From: Nymphaea colorata
Lineage: Eukaryota > Streptophyta > Magnoliopsida > Nymphaeales > Nymphaeaceae
Direction: 5' to 3'
DNA length: 64,000 nt
Assembly (NCBI RefSeq): GCF_008831285.2
Contig: NC_045138.2
Coordinates: forward strand, 18,139,934 to 18,203,933
Shown here: piece by piece, positions 33,795 to 46,069 of the stretch
Position numbering within the stretch: position 1 is the stretch's first letter
Layout: each line of letters opens with the position of its first letter
Notes under the pieces: generated by a model
Told to the model about the DNA's origin: nothing
Seen by the model: the letters and a program-made list of their open reading frames with translations, nothing else
The model's database searches: none
Made by a program: the position numbers and the translations under genes

Positions 33795-34089
33795 AGATTC
33801 ACTAACTCCAATTGCCAAAGTTTGTTGTTTTTCTTCGAATGTTTCTTTTTTGGCTTCTATGACGTTTTAAGTGGTTCGTACCATTACAACTATGTCATCT
33901 AAATCGTTCACTACAATGATTACATTTTGCATACTCTTTTTCTTTAAATTGTACAAATGTGAAGTCATTACATACTTCTAAAGTTCTTTTCCTCTTGGAT
34001 TCAACTTCATTTGTTGTAGATAAAAACGATTCATTCTCCTCTATATCTGCCATCAGATGATATTCTTCATTCCAAGAGTGGAAAGACAT
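33795..34089 (-). pseudogene. hAT transposase BED zinc-finger relic
   Basis: The minus-strand frame from the ATG at 34089 encodes an acidic leader, then KRKRTLEVCNDFTFV and a BED-type finger: CNHC followed, after one in-frame TGA, by NGTNHLKRH. That gives the C-X2-C ... H-X4-H spacing of RICESLEEPER-like hAT transposases. No catalytic domain follows; the fold-back element begins 30 bp further on. It is a dead fragment. Whether it ever drove the adjacent fold-back is unknown. Confidence 0.7.
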
Positions 34090-36010
34090 AACTTACTATT
34101 TGAATGAAACCCAAACAACCTAAGCACATGAAATGATTCAACTCTTAAAAACGAAATGATTTAATTTTAAGCAGCATAGAAGTAATCTAATATGTAGGGA
34201 AGTTATGCAGTATTTAGAGTCAACAATGCATTTTTATCTTTAGCAACTTCCACTACAGGTCATTTTATAGTTTTCAGGAAACTTCTTAATCAGCACAAGT
34301 CACTTGGTATTACTATTCTCAAGCCACATATAGAACATTAAGAACATGAATCAGTAAAGTCATTGATTAGTATTTGGAGCTTACTATTGTCATCAAGCCT
34401 CTTGACAAAACATTCAAAACATGATCCACAAATTATATGTATATTTTCGGTGTAAATGAAAATTCACCTTCAAAGACCAAAAAAGACATTTTTCAATTAA
34501 AATGAACATAGGACAGTAGGATGCTTTCCAAATATGCATCATACTGGGGGGCCAAAACATAAAAATATGCAACTCAAAAGTTTATGAATCCATCCTGGAA
34601 GAACTTTCACGTAAGAAAACGTATGTGAATGACAATAATGTCAATATAGAGATCCGTAGTTTAGAGTCATCAGACAGAATCTAAAACCAATATTTGGTCG
34701 TTAAACCAGTCCAATGAATTAGGCCATCAACTATGAAATAAAAGACAAACAAAAGTTCAAAAATGAAATGTTCGCGTGAAGCAATAAGCTATTAAAAACA
34801 AGTCATTCACTAATTACATAATAAGTGATGAGTTGCTCAAGAAATGTCGATAAAGCTAAAATAGTAGTACACCCAAAATGCCATCAAATCAACTAATAAA
34901 AAAGCAATAATTATGATCAGACCAACCAATAAATAAAAAAATATTACCTGAATGCAAAGTATAGCAGTAAGTTGTTGCTTAAAGAGCATAGTAGGATATA
35001 ATGCCTCTACATGAAATGCACAATCACAAGTTCAATTAAGTAGCAAAGGACTAGCACTTGAAGGAGATTTGAAGCTCTGCGAAATTGAAAAGAAATCATA
35101 TTCAGCAAGGTGAGGCAAAGTAAGTCTAGCAGTAAGAAGGTGTAACAGCTCTAGAGGCCACTCTTTGCGTAAGAACTGGGACAATTGTACCTTGTTTCAC
35201 TTATTTTATAGCACTATTTAAGCACTATGCTTGTCCAATTAGAGATTCAACTTCCCGTTGGTAGTGCTCTGATGCAGATTGAGTGTGAGACAGCGCTATG
35301 ACAAAATGGCCAATGAAAGAAGTCAGACCATAATCAAAATGGCCAATGAAAATCTTTTATTTGAATTACCACACAAGCGCTAAGACATGTTGCTGTAAAA
35401 CAACTGAAAAATCAAGTAATTTTTATAATGCAAGAAATTCCCATGAGGGTTCTGACTACATTATTATATTCAAATGTGCAACATTAACAAAACTAACATA
35501 AACAAGAAGACAAGCTACCCAAGAACCAAATGGTCAGAAAAAAAATACAGTAATAATTCACGGCTTTGACAACAGACTGCAAAACACACGAATTTATTTG
35601 AATTAGGTCATTAACTATGGCTTAAAGAGTATAGCTTGATATCGTGCGTCTACATGAAATGAAATGACGAGTTCCATTAAGCAGCAAAGAACCAGCATTT
35701 GAAGGAGATTTGAAGCTCTGCGAAATTGGAAAAAAATCATATTACATGACTTCGACAGCATACTGCAAACCACACGAATTCAACTCTTTCCTACATTATT
35801 ATGTTCAAATATGCAACCTTAACAAAACTAACATAAACAAGAAGACAGAAGCTACCCAAGAACCAAATGGTCAGACAAAAAAGATACAGTAATAATACAC
35901 TGCTTCGACAGCAGACTGCAAACCACAAGAATTTTCCCAAAAGGCAGTCCGAATGCTACAAAAATCGAGTTAAAACTTAAAACGCACAGCAGTCGAACGG
36001 TCATTGATAT
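34090..36010. other. Intergenic DNA with partial duplications
   Basis: Direct repeats with substitutions: 34970-35110 with 35610-35750 (GAAGGAGATTTGAAGCTCTG) and 35510-35590 with 35850-35935 (AAGAACCAAATGGTCAGA). A TGCTCTGAT motif near 35265 resembles a reversed tRNA-Met primer site, but no LTRs could be defined. No gene seen. Confidence 0.45.
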
Positions 36011-36239
36011 TCTAGATGGATTTACCACCGGAGGGTGAACAGAGATGGTGGACAGTGATGACTGATGATCGAACGGTCGAACCCCAAAGCTGCACAGTCG
36101 TGGCGGACCGGAAGTCCACGGCAGCTATGGCAGACTGGCGGCGGTGCGGTGACGACGGTGGTGGCAGTGGCTCAACTCTCTCTTTCCAAACAAAAACCCT
36201 AATGCATCCAGATGTTTTTGGAAGTTGGAAGGTGATTAA

Positions 36240-36420
36240 AGTTATCGGGCCAAACGGGCCCGAACCGGCCAATTTGGTTAACTCGAACCCGGCCCGTTAT
36301 TATGTCGGGCCGGCCGGGCACAATGGGTTAAAGCTCGATACTAAAAATATTGGCCCGAACCTGGTCCCAGAGTGGGCCGGGTACTGGTACTCGGTAGGGG
36401 CCTGGCCTGGCGCCTAGCCC
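36240..36420. mobile_element. GC-rich GGGCC repeat
   Basis: Same family as 18010-18360 (TCGGGCCAAACGGGCCCGAA; GCCTGGCCTGGCGCC). The 133-codon frame at 36016-36417 runs through it and is not a gene. Confidence 0.45.
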
Positions 36421-36509
36421 TACCTACACCTGCTCGACTTGCTTCGGTCCAGTGGGGAATAAGTGTGGAAATGCTTTGATATATTTGACTTTATATATGT
36501 ATACAACTC

Positions 36510-36603
36510 TACGTAGCTTCAAAAGGCATGATCAAGGTGGATTGATTTTCGATAAAAAGAATTATGACAAATTTATTTAGTATAAAATCAATTGAATTGT
36601 TTG

Positions 36604-36648
<45 letters not shown>

Positions 36649-36800
36649 TATAGAATAACTTGAAGCTGTGTGTAATTACACTTTAATCAGATTCACTTTT
36701 ATCTGACCTAATTATCAGATTCACTTTTATCTGACCTAATTAAGCCGTCCAACTCCCCTTGTATTGTATCCCTTCCCCAATAAGACACAGAGCTGCATCC
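36510..36800 (+). repeat. Fragment of the LFG-associated repeat module
   Basis: Matches 28430-28760: GGCATGATCAAGGTGGA, the (TA)n tract at 36605-36640 and a degenerate tail. It contains a perfect 28-bp tandem duplication (36686-36713 and 36714-36741, starting ATCAGATTCACTTTTATCTG). Confidence 0.75.
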
Positions 36801-37540
36801 ATATTTATACATCACAAACTTTTGTTTGCATAATAAAATAGAAAGAGTAGGAGGGAGAGATCCTAAATATGAGGTACTGTTAGAACAGGGACTCGTGACC
36901 CGTCATCATCCGTTTGTAAGTTGCCGTGTCAGCATTATTCCGGGGCCGCCGCTCTAGGGCTTCAAACAGATCAGATCCACTTTCTGACCATTGGTTTCGG
37001 ATCGCACCGGTTCACAAACTTGAACGTTTCAGCTCAACCAAATCCAAATCCAAGTAGACGAGGTGCCTGGGTCTTGGATACAGGTGTAGATCCAGATCCA
37101 AATCATGATGAGATTACGGATTACATAGAGATGCCGGATGCGTGCCCCCAGGTAGCCCTGAAATCTCGGATGCCTGCACGCACATGGAACCGAACCGCTA
37201 TTGGTTGGTAGCCGCTCTCCCCGATAACTATGTGATGTGGCAATGAGATAGCCGCCTCCTCCTTTCCCACCTTCTCATTTATAACCTTTCCCCACAATTT
37301 GTGGGAATAGCCGCACCTTCTTCTATTTCTAAATATTGATTTTCCCTGTAAATGGGGATGCTCACGTAATGGATCCAAGTAGGGGCTGTGACACATGATG
37401 TCTAAGAAATGTGACACCCTGTGCTCTTGAAACTATGGCTGATTAGTTTGAATATGAATACCACAATTTCCGAAAGCTTGGGTGTTGTTCATCGTATCCT
37501 GTTCATGTCACGCCCCAAATCCGTCTTCGGTTATGTCACG
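36801..37540. other. Intergenic DNA
   Basis: Somewhat GC-richer with overlapping short frames on both strands (36921-37211, 37121-37417) and no recognised family. Confidence 0.4.
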
Positions 37541-37544
37541 CAAG

Positions 37545-38200
37545 TCTTCACTCTTTCACCCAAACGCCCCAAAAGGTAGGAAAAAAATTTTTGGGGTCCG
37601 CTAGAGTTTTTGACACCAATTGACCATGGTGTACCTAATGATCAACTCCCCCACAAAAAAAAAAATTCAAATGTAACAAAGACTGGAGTGGAGCCTTTGA
37701 CAATTTTAAATTCATTTAAGAAAACACAAGCAGCCGTGAACGATTGTTATTGTTATGTTTCAAACTACGTCTCAAGGGCAGCCGCTTTTATGAAAGAGAA
37801 AGGAGCCATTTGACCCAAAAACAAGATTTCTCGCACTAGCCAACAGCTAGCGGTATGCTTGGGCATTAGGCCTCACGTGGCATAGAAATTGAGCACCTCG
37901 TCAGCTCGGGTGAACCCGATTCAATTTAATTAAGTCAGATAATTTATATTTATTAAATTTTTATTACTAATATATATAATTATATATTTTTTATTATAAT
38001 TAAATTACATTTATATATTTTTTGTGCTTAAAATATATTTTGAATATTAATTTTAAAGAATTTAAATTTTCCAAAAACTCTATCTCTGCTACATTTGTTT
38101 TTTTTTTTTTTTTTCTTTTGGGGTGATCAATGGGTACTCAATGCTCTCTTTGACTTTAATCCCTTTACTTGGATTTTAATGTGTACGATTCCATATAGTT
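37545..38200 (+). repeat. Dispersed direct duplication, copy 1
   Basis: Collinear with 41185-41800 (CGCCCCAAAAGGTAGG; TTTAAATTCATTTAAGAAAA; AGGAGCCATTTGACCCAAAA; TTTTAATGTGTACGATTCCA). Each copy has a GC-rich GGGCC element with an AT-only core at its centre, so that insertion preceded the duplication. Confidence 0.85.
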
Positions 38201-38265
38201 ACCCAAGACATTGCCCTTGTTGGTAGGAACCCGTCTTTTTAATTTGGGTTGGTAGAACTCGTCAT

Positions 38266-38277
<12 letters not shown>

Positions 38278-38305
<28 letters not shown>
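38278..38305. repeat. (TA)n microsatellite
   Basis: About 14 units directly after a short (CT)n run. Confidence 0.95.
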
Positions 38306-38308
<3 letters not shown>

Positions 38309-38409
38309 CAATCCATTTTTGCCTTTCATCTCTTCCCTTTCTCTTCCAAGCCGCATGTCAATTCCTATTTAATTTTTGTGGTCCCTACTCTACCATGTGA
38401 GCGGTCTTT

Positions 38410-38600
38410 TCTCCATTCCCCATTCTGTTGACCGAGCCGGCCCCCATTAGGTACCAGTACCTGGCCCCGTCGTTACCGGTCCTCTGCCCAGTCGGGTGTG
38501 GGTTCGGGGGCTCGATGCTTCGGCTCGGGTCCGACCGGAGCCGATCCAACCCTGTAATATATTTAAAAATTATTTTTTTATTATTTTTTAATTTAATAAT
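38410..38600. mobile_element. GC-rich GGGCC repeat
   Basis: GAGCCGGCCCCCATTAGG and TCGGCTCGGGTCCGACCGG flank an AT-only tail, as in the 18.0-kb element. Confidence 0.4.
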
Positions 38601-38784
38601 ATGTATTTCCCTCCCTCTTTCCACTCCGACTTGACTTGGCCCACCCGACCTCACCCACGCAGCCGTCTCTCTATCTCCCCCGCTTCCCTTGCCTTATGTC
38701 GGTCAGACAACTTCTCTTCAAAGGTCTGTCCCGTGCATCAACTGTCCAATGCACATTATCAGCCCCATGCGTGTTGTACGACTT

Positions 38785-39272
38785 CTTTTGACCATGCAGG
38801 TGAATTGCAAGCACTAGTAGGGGGAACACCCACAAATGGAAGGAGAAACGGTTCCAAGTGCAATCCGCTGATGATACATTTCAATCTACATAGACTCTTA
38901 GCAGCGGTGATACTTTTTCTCTTCCTATATAGGAGATATAATGCTGGCTAATAATAGAGGACCTCATTCACCAAAAGCTTAAACAACTAAGTTAAGCCAT
39001 TGAGGACAGTAAATAAGGGTAAAACTAAAAGATAATTTATGATTATTTTCATTTAGGAATGAAATCTTATTAAAATTGGAAATGAAAATGTAAGAATAGA
39101 ACATAATTTATGAATCTATTTATTTTGAAAAGAAATCTTATTAGAACATGGAAATAAAAAATATAGGATTAAAAACTAATTTATTAATCTTTCATTTAGG
39201 AAAGAAATCTTATTGGCAATTGGAATTCAACAAGCTAGTGATACATATATAAAATGGACAATCCACCCTAGG
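38785..39272 (+). repeat. Beta element and ~70-bp tandem repeat, module F
   Basis: 38785-38925 matches the beta element at 23500. 39010-39240 is the ~70-bp repeat array, nearly identical in layout to 29325-29540. It leads into an LFG relic. Confidence 0.78.
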
Positions 39273-39349
39273 CACGGCCACTATTAGTAGCAATGATAGA
39301 GAATCCCAAGCTTCTTTGGGCATTCATCCATAGATCTACTCCATTCTCC
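39273..39349 (+). pseudogene. LFG exon-1 relic 3
   Basis: GATAGAGAATCCCAAGCTTC and GGGCATTCATCCATAGATCT align to LFG gene 1 exon 1 and to relic 2, with which it shares derived changes. Non-functional. Confidence 0.75.
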
Positions 39350-41184
39350 CTTTAAATATTATATTTAAAGTGTTTTTTTTTTTAAATCTAACCATACCAA
39401 TGTGATCTTAAAGATAGGTTGGTGCACAATATATAGTATGTTGATTAGTTTTAATATATAGTAAATGGATGCTCCGCCTGAATTTCCTATAATGATGCCG
39501 AAGTAGTTTATCTATCAATGGCATAACGACTTAAAGATGTTTAGGTATCTATACTTGGATCTGCAAGTTCCATCTAGTATGCTTGACTGTAATAAAGAAG
39601 AACCATGGTCCAGGAAAGCTGTGAACTAATAATAAAAGGATATGTTGGCTAAAGAAGCGATATTGCTTCCAATTAAGCTGGATTCTCGATTATCTGCTTG
39701 ATTTTCTATCTTACCTAAAATTCAAAAGAGAAATTGGTCCTTGGCTACAGGTACATTGTATATTTGAACCTTGAATCCCTTGTGTATCAAATATGTTTCT
39801 CTGTTTGTGTGTGTGTAGTGCTCACTTGTAAGTGCGTTGAGCTTAGAGCTGGTAAATAATTTTTTGTTACCAAGATGACCATTAGAGGGGAGGTACATAA
39901 TAGAGAAGGTGCCCGCAATCGTGGAGAGTGTGATATTGAACTCCAAACTTTATCAGTTTTCATCAGAGTGACAGGAAACCCATCCAAAATCTTCTATTCA
40001 ATGAATATCTTATGACCATCCGGAGCTCTAAATAAAATTACTAGTCAGGCGTTGTGGAAGCTAGTCTGCCCTATTCAACAAAAGAAAAAGGAAAAAGTGG
40101 TTAAAATCAATCCACTTAGTCATACACTTTTGTCATATTAAGATCCCCCTCTTACACCATCGGTGGGTTGCATTACTTCTGCAATTACATCGTCATAGAG
40201 CCATCTCCCATTAAAAATATCGCTTGCTTTTTTCCAATAATCTTACTACGAATGCTCCACATACAATATGATTGCATATTTGATTTTATATAAAAAAATT
40301 GCATAGGGAAATAGGTCTGAGCTCTTAACGGTAGTTCTATTAATTTTATAAACAAACTTAGTGATGATAATTAAAATTTTCAGAGGAACAATGTCTTAAC
40401 TTAGCTCAGATAGAGTTCGAGAATAAAGAATGAATCCTTACTTCTTCAAGCGTTGGGGAGATAATTTGAAGCTACTCTCCTAAACTTTCCAATCACAAAA
40501 GCCAAGATATTTATAAATATATGAGTGGTATCTTTTAAATGTATTAATTTTATTTTGAGCTATCCTTAAACGTATGTTTCATACCACATTTGTGCACATA
40601 TGGGTGGGTGGCTGGCAACCACTACCTATCTCAATGGTAGCACGAAATGGATTCAAAATGGAATAAACCTGATAACTGGGCCCACTCATATGTGTATTTT
40701 ACAGTTGATAGAGACTAGCAGTGAAGTTTTCGAGGGCATTACTAACTTCTTTGCTGATTCACATAAAGAATCCTGCTCTTACTAACTCCTTTAGCTCTAG
40801 ATCAGCGGTAGACAACTGAAAAATAAAGCAGTAATGAGTCATTTTCTTTCCATATTTAAGGGAGAAAATTCATGAGTCCCACACGGTTGTAGAACCTGAT
40901 AACCTTTTAGGTGTTTGGTTTTGACTCGAAGAAACTGCCATGGTATTCACTCTTATGGCATCCAGCTTTCGGCGCAATCGAGTCGCGTACAAATGTCGAA
41001 GCTGAAAAGGGTCCAGCAGCCACATTGTTACGGGCTAAGTGCATGATCCGGATCCGGATCCAGTTCGTATCCACAATTGAATACAGAATATGTGGATCTG
41101 TAGTATGATGGAAAAAGAGTTGTTAAATAAATGCATGGGTTTGGGAGTCACTATTCAACCCAAAACGCTGTGTGGTTGGTGCAC
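39350..41184. other. Intergenic DNA
   Basis: The first 100 bp is a module-alpha fragment. The rest has only short frames (for example 39722-39946 minus, 40600-40785 plus, 40911-41108 plus) without recognisable family. Confidence 0.4.
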
Positions 41185-41800
41185 GCCCCAAAAGGTAGGG
41201 AAAAAATTTTTGAAAAAAAAAAAAATCAAATGTAACAAAGACTTGAGTTTTTGACAATTTTAAATTCATTTAAGAAAACACAAGCACAGCCGTGAACAAT
41301 TGTTATGTTTCAAACTACATGTCAAGGGCCAGCCACTTTTACATAACGAAAGACAAAAGGAGCCATTTGACCCAAAAACAAGTTGGGTCTTTATCTTTTG
41401 CATGCATGGTGGAGAAAGGGTGCTCGCACTAGCCAACAGTTAGCAATATGCTTGGATATCGTGCCCGACTTGGGCTTAGGCCCAAGCCCAGATATTGAGC
41501 GCCAGGTCGACTTGGGTGGGCCCGACTCAGTTCAATTAATCCAAATAATTTATATTTATTAAACTTTTATTATTTATATACACAATTATATATTTTTTAT
41601 TATGGTTAAATCCCATTTATATATTATTTTATGCTTAAATTTTTTCTTAATGTTAATTTTAAAGAATTTAAAATTGTCGAATACTCTAGCTGTGTTACAT
41701 TTGATTTTTTTTTTTTTTGTTGTTTTAGGTGATCAATGGGTACGCAATATTCTCTTTAATCCCTTTACTTGACCTGGATTTTAATGTGTACGATTCCATT
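41185..41800 (+). repeat. Dispersed direct duplication, copy 2
   Basis: Counterpart of 37545-38200. Its end is followed by the fold-back hairpin at 41819, which is absent from copy 1. Confidence 0.85.
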
Positions 41801-41818
41801 TTTCTTAATGTGTACGCA

Positions 41819-42286
41819 ATAAGTCCCTACTGGGCGTGTGGAACCTCTATGATTCGGATCATAGAGGTTCTCATGTTAATTCCTCTGAAGGAGCCCGCTT
41901 TTGCTTTTGCTTTCGCCCTTTACATCCACTTGAAAACTGGCCACGCCATCGTTCATTTTTGGCAAAGATGAGAACACTTTTCAACTTGGTAGAATAATAT
42001 AAAAGGTAATAAAGTTTCAAAGAGCCTTCAAATACATTATAAAGCTTGATTCATGAAAGTTGAACCAAATGAGAAATTTCTCATGTGGAACCTCTATACC
42101 TTTTATATTATTCTACCAAGTTGAAAAGTGTTCTCATCTTTGCCAAAAATGAACGATGGCGTGGCCAGTTTTCAAGTGGATGTAAAGGGCGAAAGCAAAA
42201 GCAAAAGCAGGCTCCTTCAGAGGAATTAACATGAGAACCTCTATGATCCGAATCATAGAGGTTCCACACGCCCAGTAGGGACTTAT
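41819..42286. mobile_element. Near-perfect 190-bp inverted repeat
   Basis: Arms 41819-42008 and 42097-42286 are 190 bp each and reverse complements with a single mismatch (C/T in GAGCCYGCTTTTGC). The loop is 88 bp. Each arm also holds its own 13-bp hairpin GAACCTCTATGAT/ATCATAGAGGTTC with a 4-nt loop, and the main loop carries a further GTGGAACCTCTATA. The frame at 41729-41971 is incidental. No clean target duplication was found. Confidence 0.93.
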
Positions 42287-42764
42287 GCCTCCAGCTCGGA
42301 CTCTTAGTTGGTTCTCCGCATCAATGTGCTCAACGTCTGGTGTTTTTTCTTTTCAGTTTTAACCATGCCATCGTTTAAATCCTCATAAAACATCTTGCTT
42401 TTTAAAAGAGATACGGTGAGCAGAAATGGTGAAGAAAGCACCCTTCTTACTCTACCCAAGAACAGTGAAGAAACATTTTTGGCAAGTCTACTTGGAAATC
42501 AACCAAGTTGGCTCGGCTTTGTTGGGTCATGATTCAGAACCCAAGCCAGTTAGCACCAAAATTAGGCCATAGTGGCCGACTCGCTGGATTTAATGCAACA
42601 GTCCAAGTTTGGTTCAACTGTTTTAAAGTGTAAAAACTAATCTGTGGTCCTTAGTTTTTCAGCCATTTTTTTACTTTTTTTTTTCTCTCTAATGAAAGCT
42701 TTTAGTGGGGGCATGAAGCAGTACATAGGAAGGAAACAAAAGTGGTACGGCGCAGGAAGAGTGG
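42287..42764. other. Intergenic DNA
   Basis: No gene seen; the 65-codon frame at 42644-42841 overlaps an antisense LFG relic. Confidence 0.45.
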
Positions 42765-42767
42765 AGT

Positions 42768-42836
42768 GGGGGAGTGAATCTACGGATGAATGCCAACAAA
42801 AGCTAGGGATTCTCTATCATTACGGTGGTGCGTGGG
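42768..42836 (-). pseudogene. LFG exon-1 relic 4 (antisense)
   Basis: The minus strand reads CACCACCGTAATGATAGAGA then ATCCCTAGC, TTGGCATTCATCCGTAGATT, homologous to LFG exon 1. It is followed on the minus strand by unrelated sequence. Confidence 0.7.
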
Positions 42837-43186
42837 GTTGATTTTTCATTTTATATATGTATCTCCAGCTTGTTGAATTTCAATTGTCAATAAGATTTCT
42901 TTCCTAAATGAAAGATTAATAAATTATTTTTTTAATCCTATATTTTTTTTTCAAGTTCTAATAAGATTTCTTTCTTAAATGAAAAGATTCATAAATTATG
43001 TTTTATTCTTACCTTTTCATTTCCAATTTTAATAAGATTTTTATTACTAAATTAAAATATTCATGAATTATCTTTAAGATTTATCTTTATTTACTGCCCT
43101 AAAGGGCTTAACTTAGTTGTTTGAGCTTTTTGGTAAAAGAGGTTTTCCATTATTAGCCAGCATTATATCTCTATGGTGTATGAGTA

Positions 43187-43602
43187 GGGATGTCAAGTGA
43201 TCAAATTCAACTCAAATGTACCATTCACTGTATCCGCTTTTGCAGATATTTACAAACTCGCATTCTAATACGAACTAAGAAAAGTGACGTCCAAATTCGA
43301 ACCTGAAATCCAATTTCATAATCTGAATCTGAATTTTACATTTATAACCAAATACAAATTTTGAACCAAATTTGACCAACTTTAAAAATGTAAGAGTATC
43401 GGATATGGGATATTTGTTTAAAAATAAATATTTCAATTCGAATCTGTATCTAATAGGATATTTATTTGTGTATTCAAATTCAATCAGATTTCATTCCTTA
43501 AATCTAAATATGATTTTTTTTTAATCAGATACTAAATTTTCCATCATATCCAATTTTTTTGGAATGGTTCTGTGGACGTTGCAAGTACATTGACATCCCT
43601 AC
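43187..43602 (-). mobile_element. hAT-type MITE, copy 3
   Basis: TAGGGATGTCAAGTG at one end and CATTGACATCCCTA at the other. Counterpart of 28798-29225, so it was inserted before the inverted duplication arose. Confidence 0.8.
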
Positions 43603-44038
43603 CATATATGAAGTGAAGCGAGGTACCTAATTGACAGTGTTGTCGCTACATCAAATACGGATGCAATTTTGTGCCTTATTGGCGAGGGAAAGGAGAGGGA
43701 TTTTAGTTCTCAAGCAATTAGATTTGCAAACAGCAGCACAAACTGTGCTGAGAGTTGGATGGCCTAGCTAGGTCACATAAAAGTGAATTTCATTAAAGTT
43801 TAATTGCACACACACACACACAAGGAAGTCGACTCCAAGTTAGCCTCCAAAGTTTTATGGTAAGAAAAAGATACTCTCAAGATCTGTGTCAAACAACTTA
43901 ACTCATTTTACACTAAATAAATTTCTCTTAATTTTTTGTTATTGAAAATCATGTCCACCTCGATCATGCCTTTTGAAAATAATTACTATCGCAATTTTTT
44001 TGTGCAATATTATTCGTTGATCTTTGATGTCCTTAATC

Positions 44039-44425
44039 TAGGGATGTCAATGGATCGGAGTCGAATGAGATACATACCCTCGACTGTATCCATTTTATTC
44101 GATGTCTACATACTCGGAAACTTCAGATTCAAATACGAACGGAGAAAAATCATATCCGAATCCAAATTTTTAACTGAATTTGGCCTACATTCAAAATGTA
44201 AGAGAATTAGATATATGATATTGGTTTGAAAGTAAATCCAATCCAAATCCATATCTAAATCCCATCAGATATTTATGTATATCTGAATTCAATCATATGT
44301 CATTTCTCAAATCCGAATCTGATCCGATTTTTTAATCAGATATTAATTTTTTTTTCATATCAAATTTTTTTCAGAACAGTTTGTTTGGACATCCCCAATC
44401 TGAATCGGATACATTGACACCCTTA
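44039..44425 (+). mobile_element. hAT-type MITE, copy 4, with exact target duplication
   Basis: TAGGGATGTCAATG ... CATTGACACCCTTA is flanked by an exact 8-bp target duplication, CCTTAATC (44031-44038 and 44426-44433). This is the hAT signature and fixes the family for all four copies. Confidence 0.9.
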
Positions 44426-44840
44426 CCTTAATCTCCTTTTTCTCCCTTTCAAATAACATGATAATTTTATTTGTTAAGTTGCTTCATAGATATAGATTTC
44501 TTCACTTGATTTCATTGTCTTTTTTTTTTCTTTTTTGTATACAGAACACCAGGTTTGAAACTTGGGCGCATTGCATATATCTATAATGTAGGATGAGTTA
44601 AACGAAAAAGACGAAAGCAAATTAAAATCATTATAGAATTGTATATGCATATTAAAAGGCATCTTTTTTTATAAGTTCACGATATTTTAGACTTAAAGAT
44701 TATTTATAAGGTTAAGTGGAGAAAGTGAAAGTATTAAAAACAAAGGGATGGGTGTCTTTTGTGTGTGTCTGGAGAGAGGGAGAGAAATGACTGATGTCTT
44801 TTGCATCTATTTTCCAGCGTCATATATATATATATATATA

Positions 44841-44916
44841 TGACCGATTCATTTTTGCTCATTATAAAAACACTATCGAAAACACAAAAATGATCAACTT
44901 AATATATATTTTTCAT

Positions 44917-44989
<73 letters not shown>

Positions 44990-45064
44990 CCGATTCATTT
45001 TTGCTCATTATAAAAACACTATCGAAAACACAAAAATGATCAACTTAATATATATTTTTCATCA
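44841..45064. repeat. Exact 78-bp direct repeat around a (TA)n tract
   Basis: TGACCGATTCATTTTTGCTC ... TTTTTCATCAA occurs identically at 44841-44918 and 44987-45064 (offset 146 bp). A (TA)n tract (44920-44986) lies between them and another (44822-44840) before. Arm A has a single unit, so this is a late event. Confidence 0.93.
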
Positions 45065-45559
45065 ACTTATACTGAAGGTTATATTGGTAAGGTTAGATTT
45101 CAAAAAAATCACTTTGAATATCATATTTAATGGCCTTGGTTTTTGTCCCTAGCCTATCGGTCTGTCTCCTACCAATATTTAGAGAAACTGGTAGAAGTGA
45201 GACACTTAGATCAGGGATGAAAACTAAACCGTTTAATTTTTTTCTTTAAAAAATTATTCCAAATAAATAAAAACATGCTAAGATACTTATAAAAACTATT
45301 TTGATATAAAACATTCTTTCTGTTTTACATCATTCGGGATTGTTTTTGTTGTTTAATCTTTCTTGAGAATTCTTTCCCCATGGCATGGAAATGTTTGTAA
45401 TTATTTATGCTAAAATTGAAAGTGAAAATTTTCTCTCATTGATAATTTCTTCTTTGGGGCATGGGTGGGATTGGTTCTGTCCTATAATTAAGATCATTAA
45501 ATATGGTGATTATGTGCAGAAGTTACTAGATTGTTGTCAGCAGTGTTAGAGCCAGAAAA

Positions 45560-45716
<157 letters not shown>

Positions 45717-46069
45717 ATGGTCATTTAAAAATAAAGAAATTTAAAGAGACTAGTGTAAACTAGTTGCCCACACCTGTCACCATGTGGCTCCACCACTAGT
45801 CATGGGAGTTCCTAGATGAAATGCTAGCTCGTAATTTTTTCAACAGTTAAGAGACGACAACCAATTTTTATACCGCATTGAATGAAACATGAAAATAAGA
45901 TGTCTAGATGAAAAATATGAAGTATTCGCAGACGTTGGGTTATGGAACCTAGAACTTTTAGTTCCACCCCACAAATGAAGCAGTATTAAGTACCTTAGAT
46001 TTTAATTCCAAACATTTTTTCGTCAAATAAACAAATGCTACCTTAAAGGAGGAAAACTTGGCGCTTGAG

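Noticed and set aside
35250-35290. TGCTCTGAT as a reversed primer site of a minus-strand LTR element
   Set aside because: No LTR pair, polypurine tract or coding region could be placed around it.
36016-36417. 133-codon open frame
   Set aside because: Its second half lies in a GC-rich repeat found five more times; composition explains the open frame.
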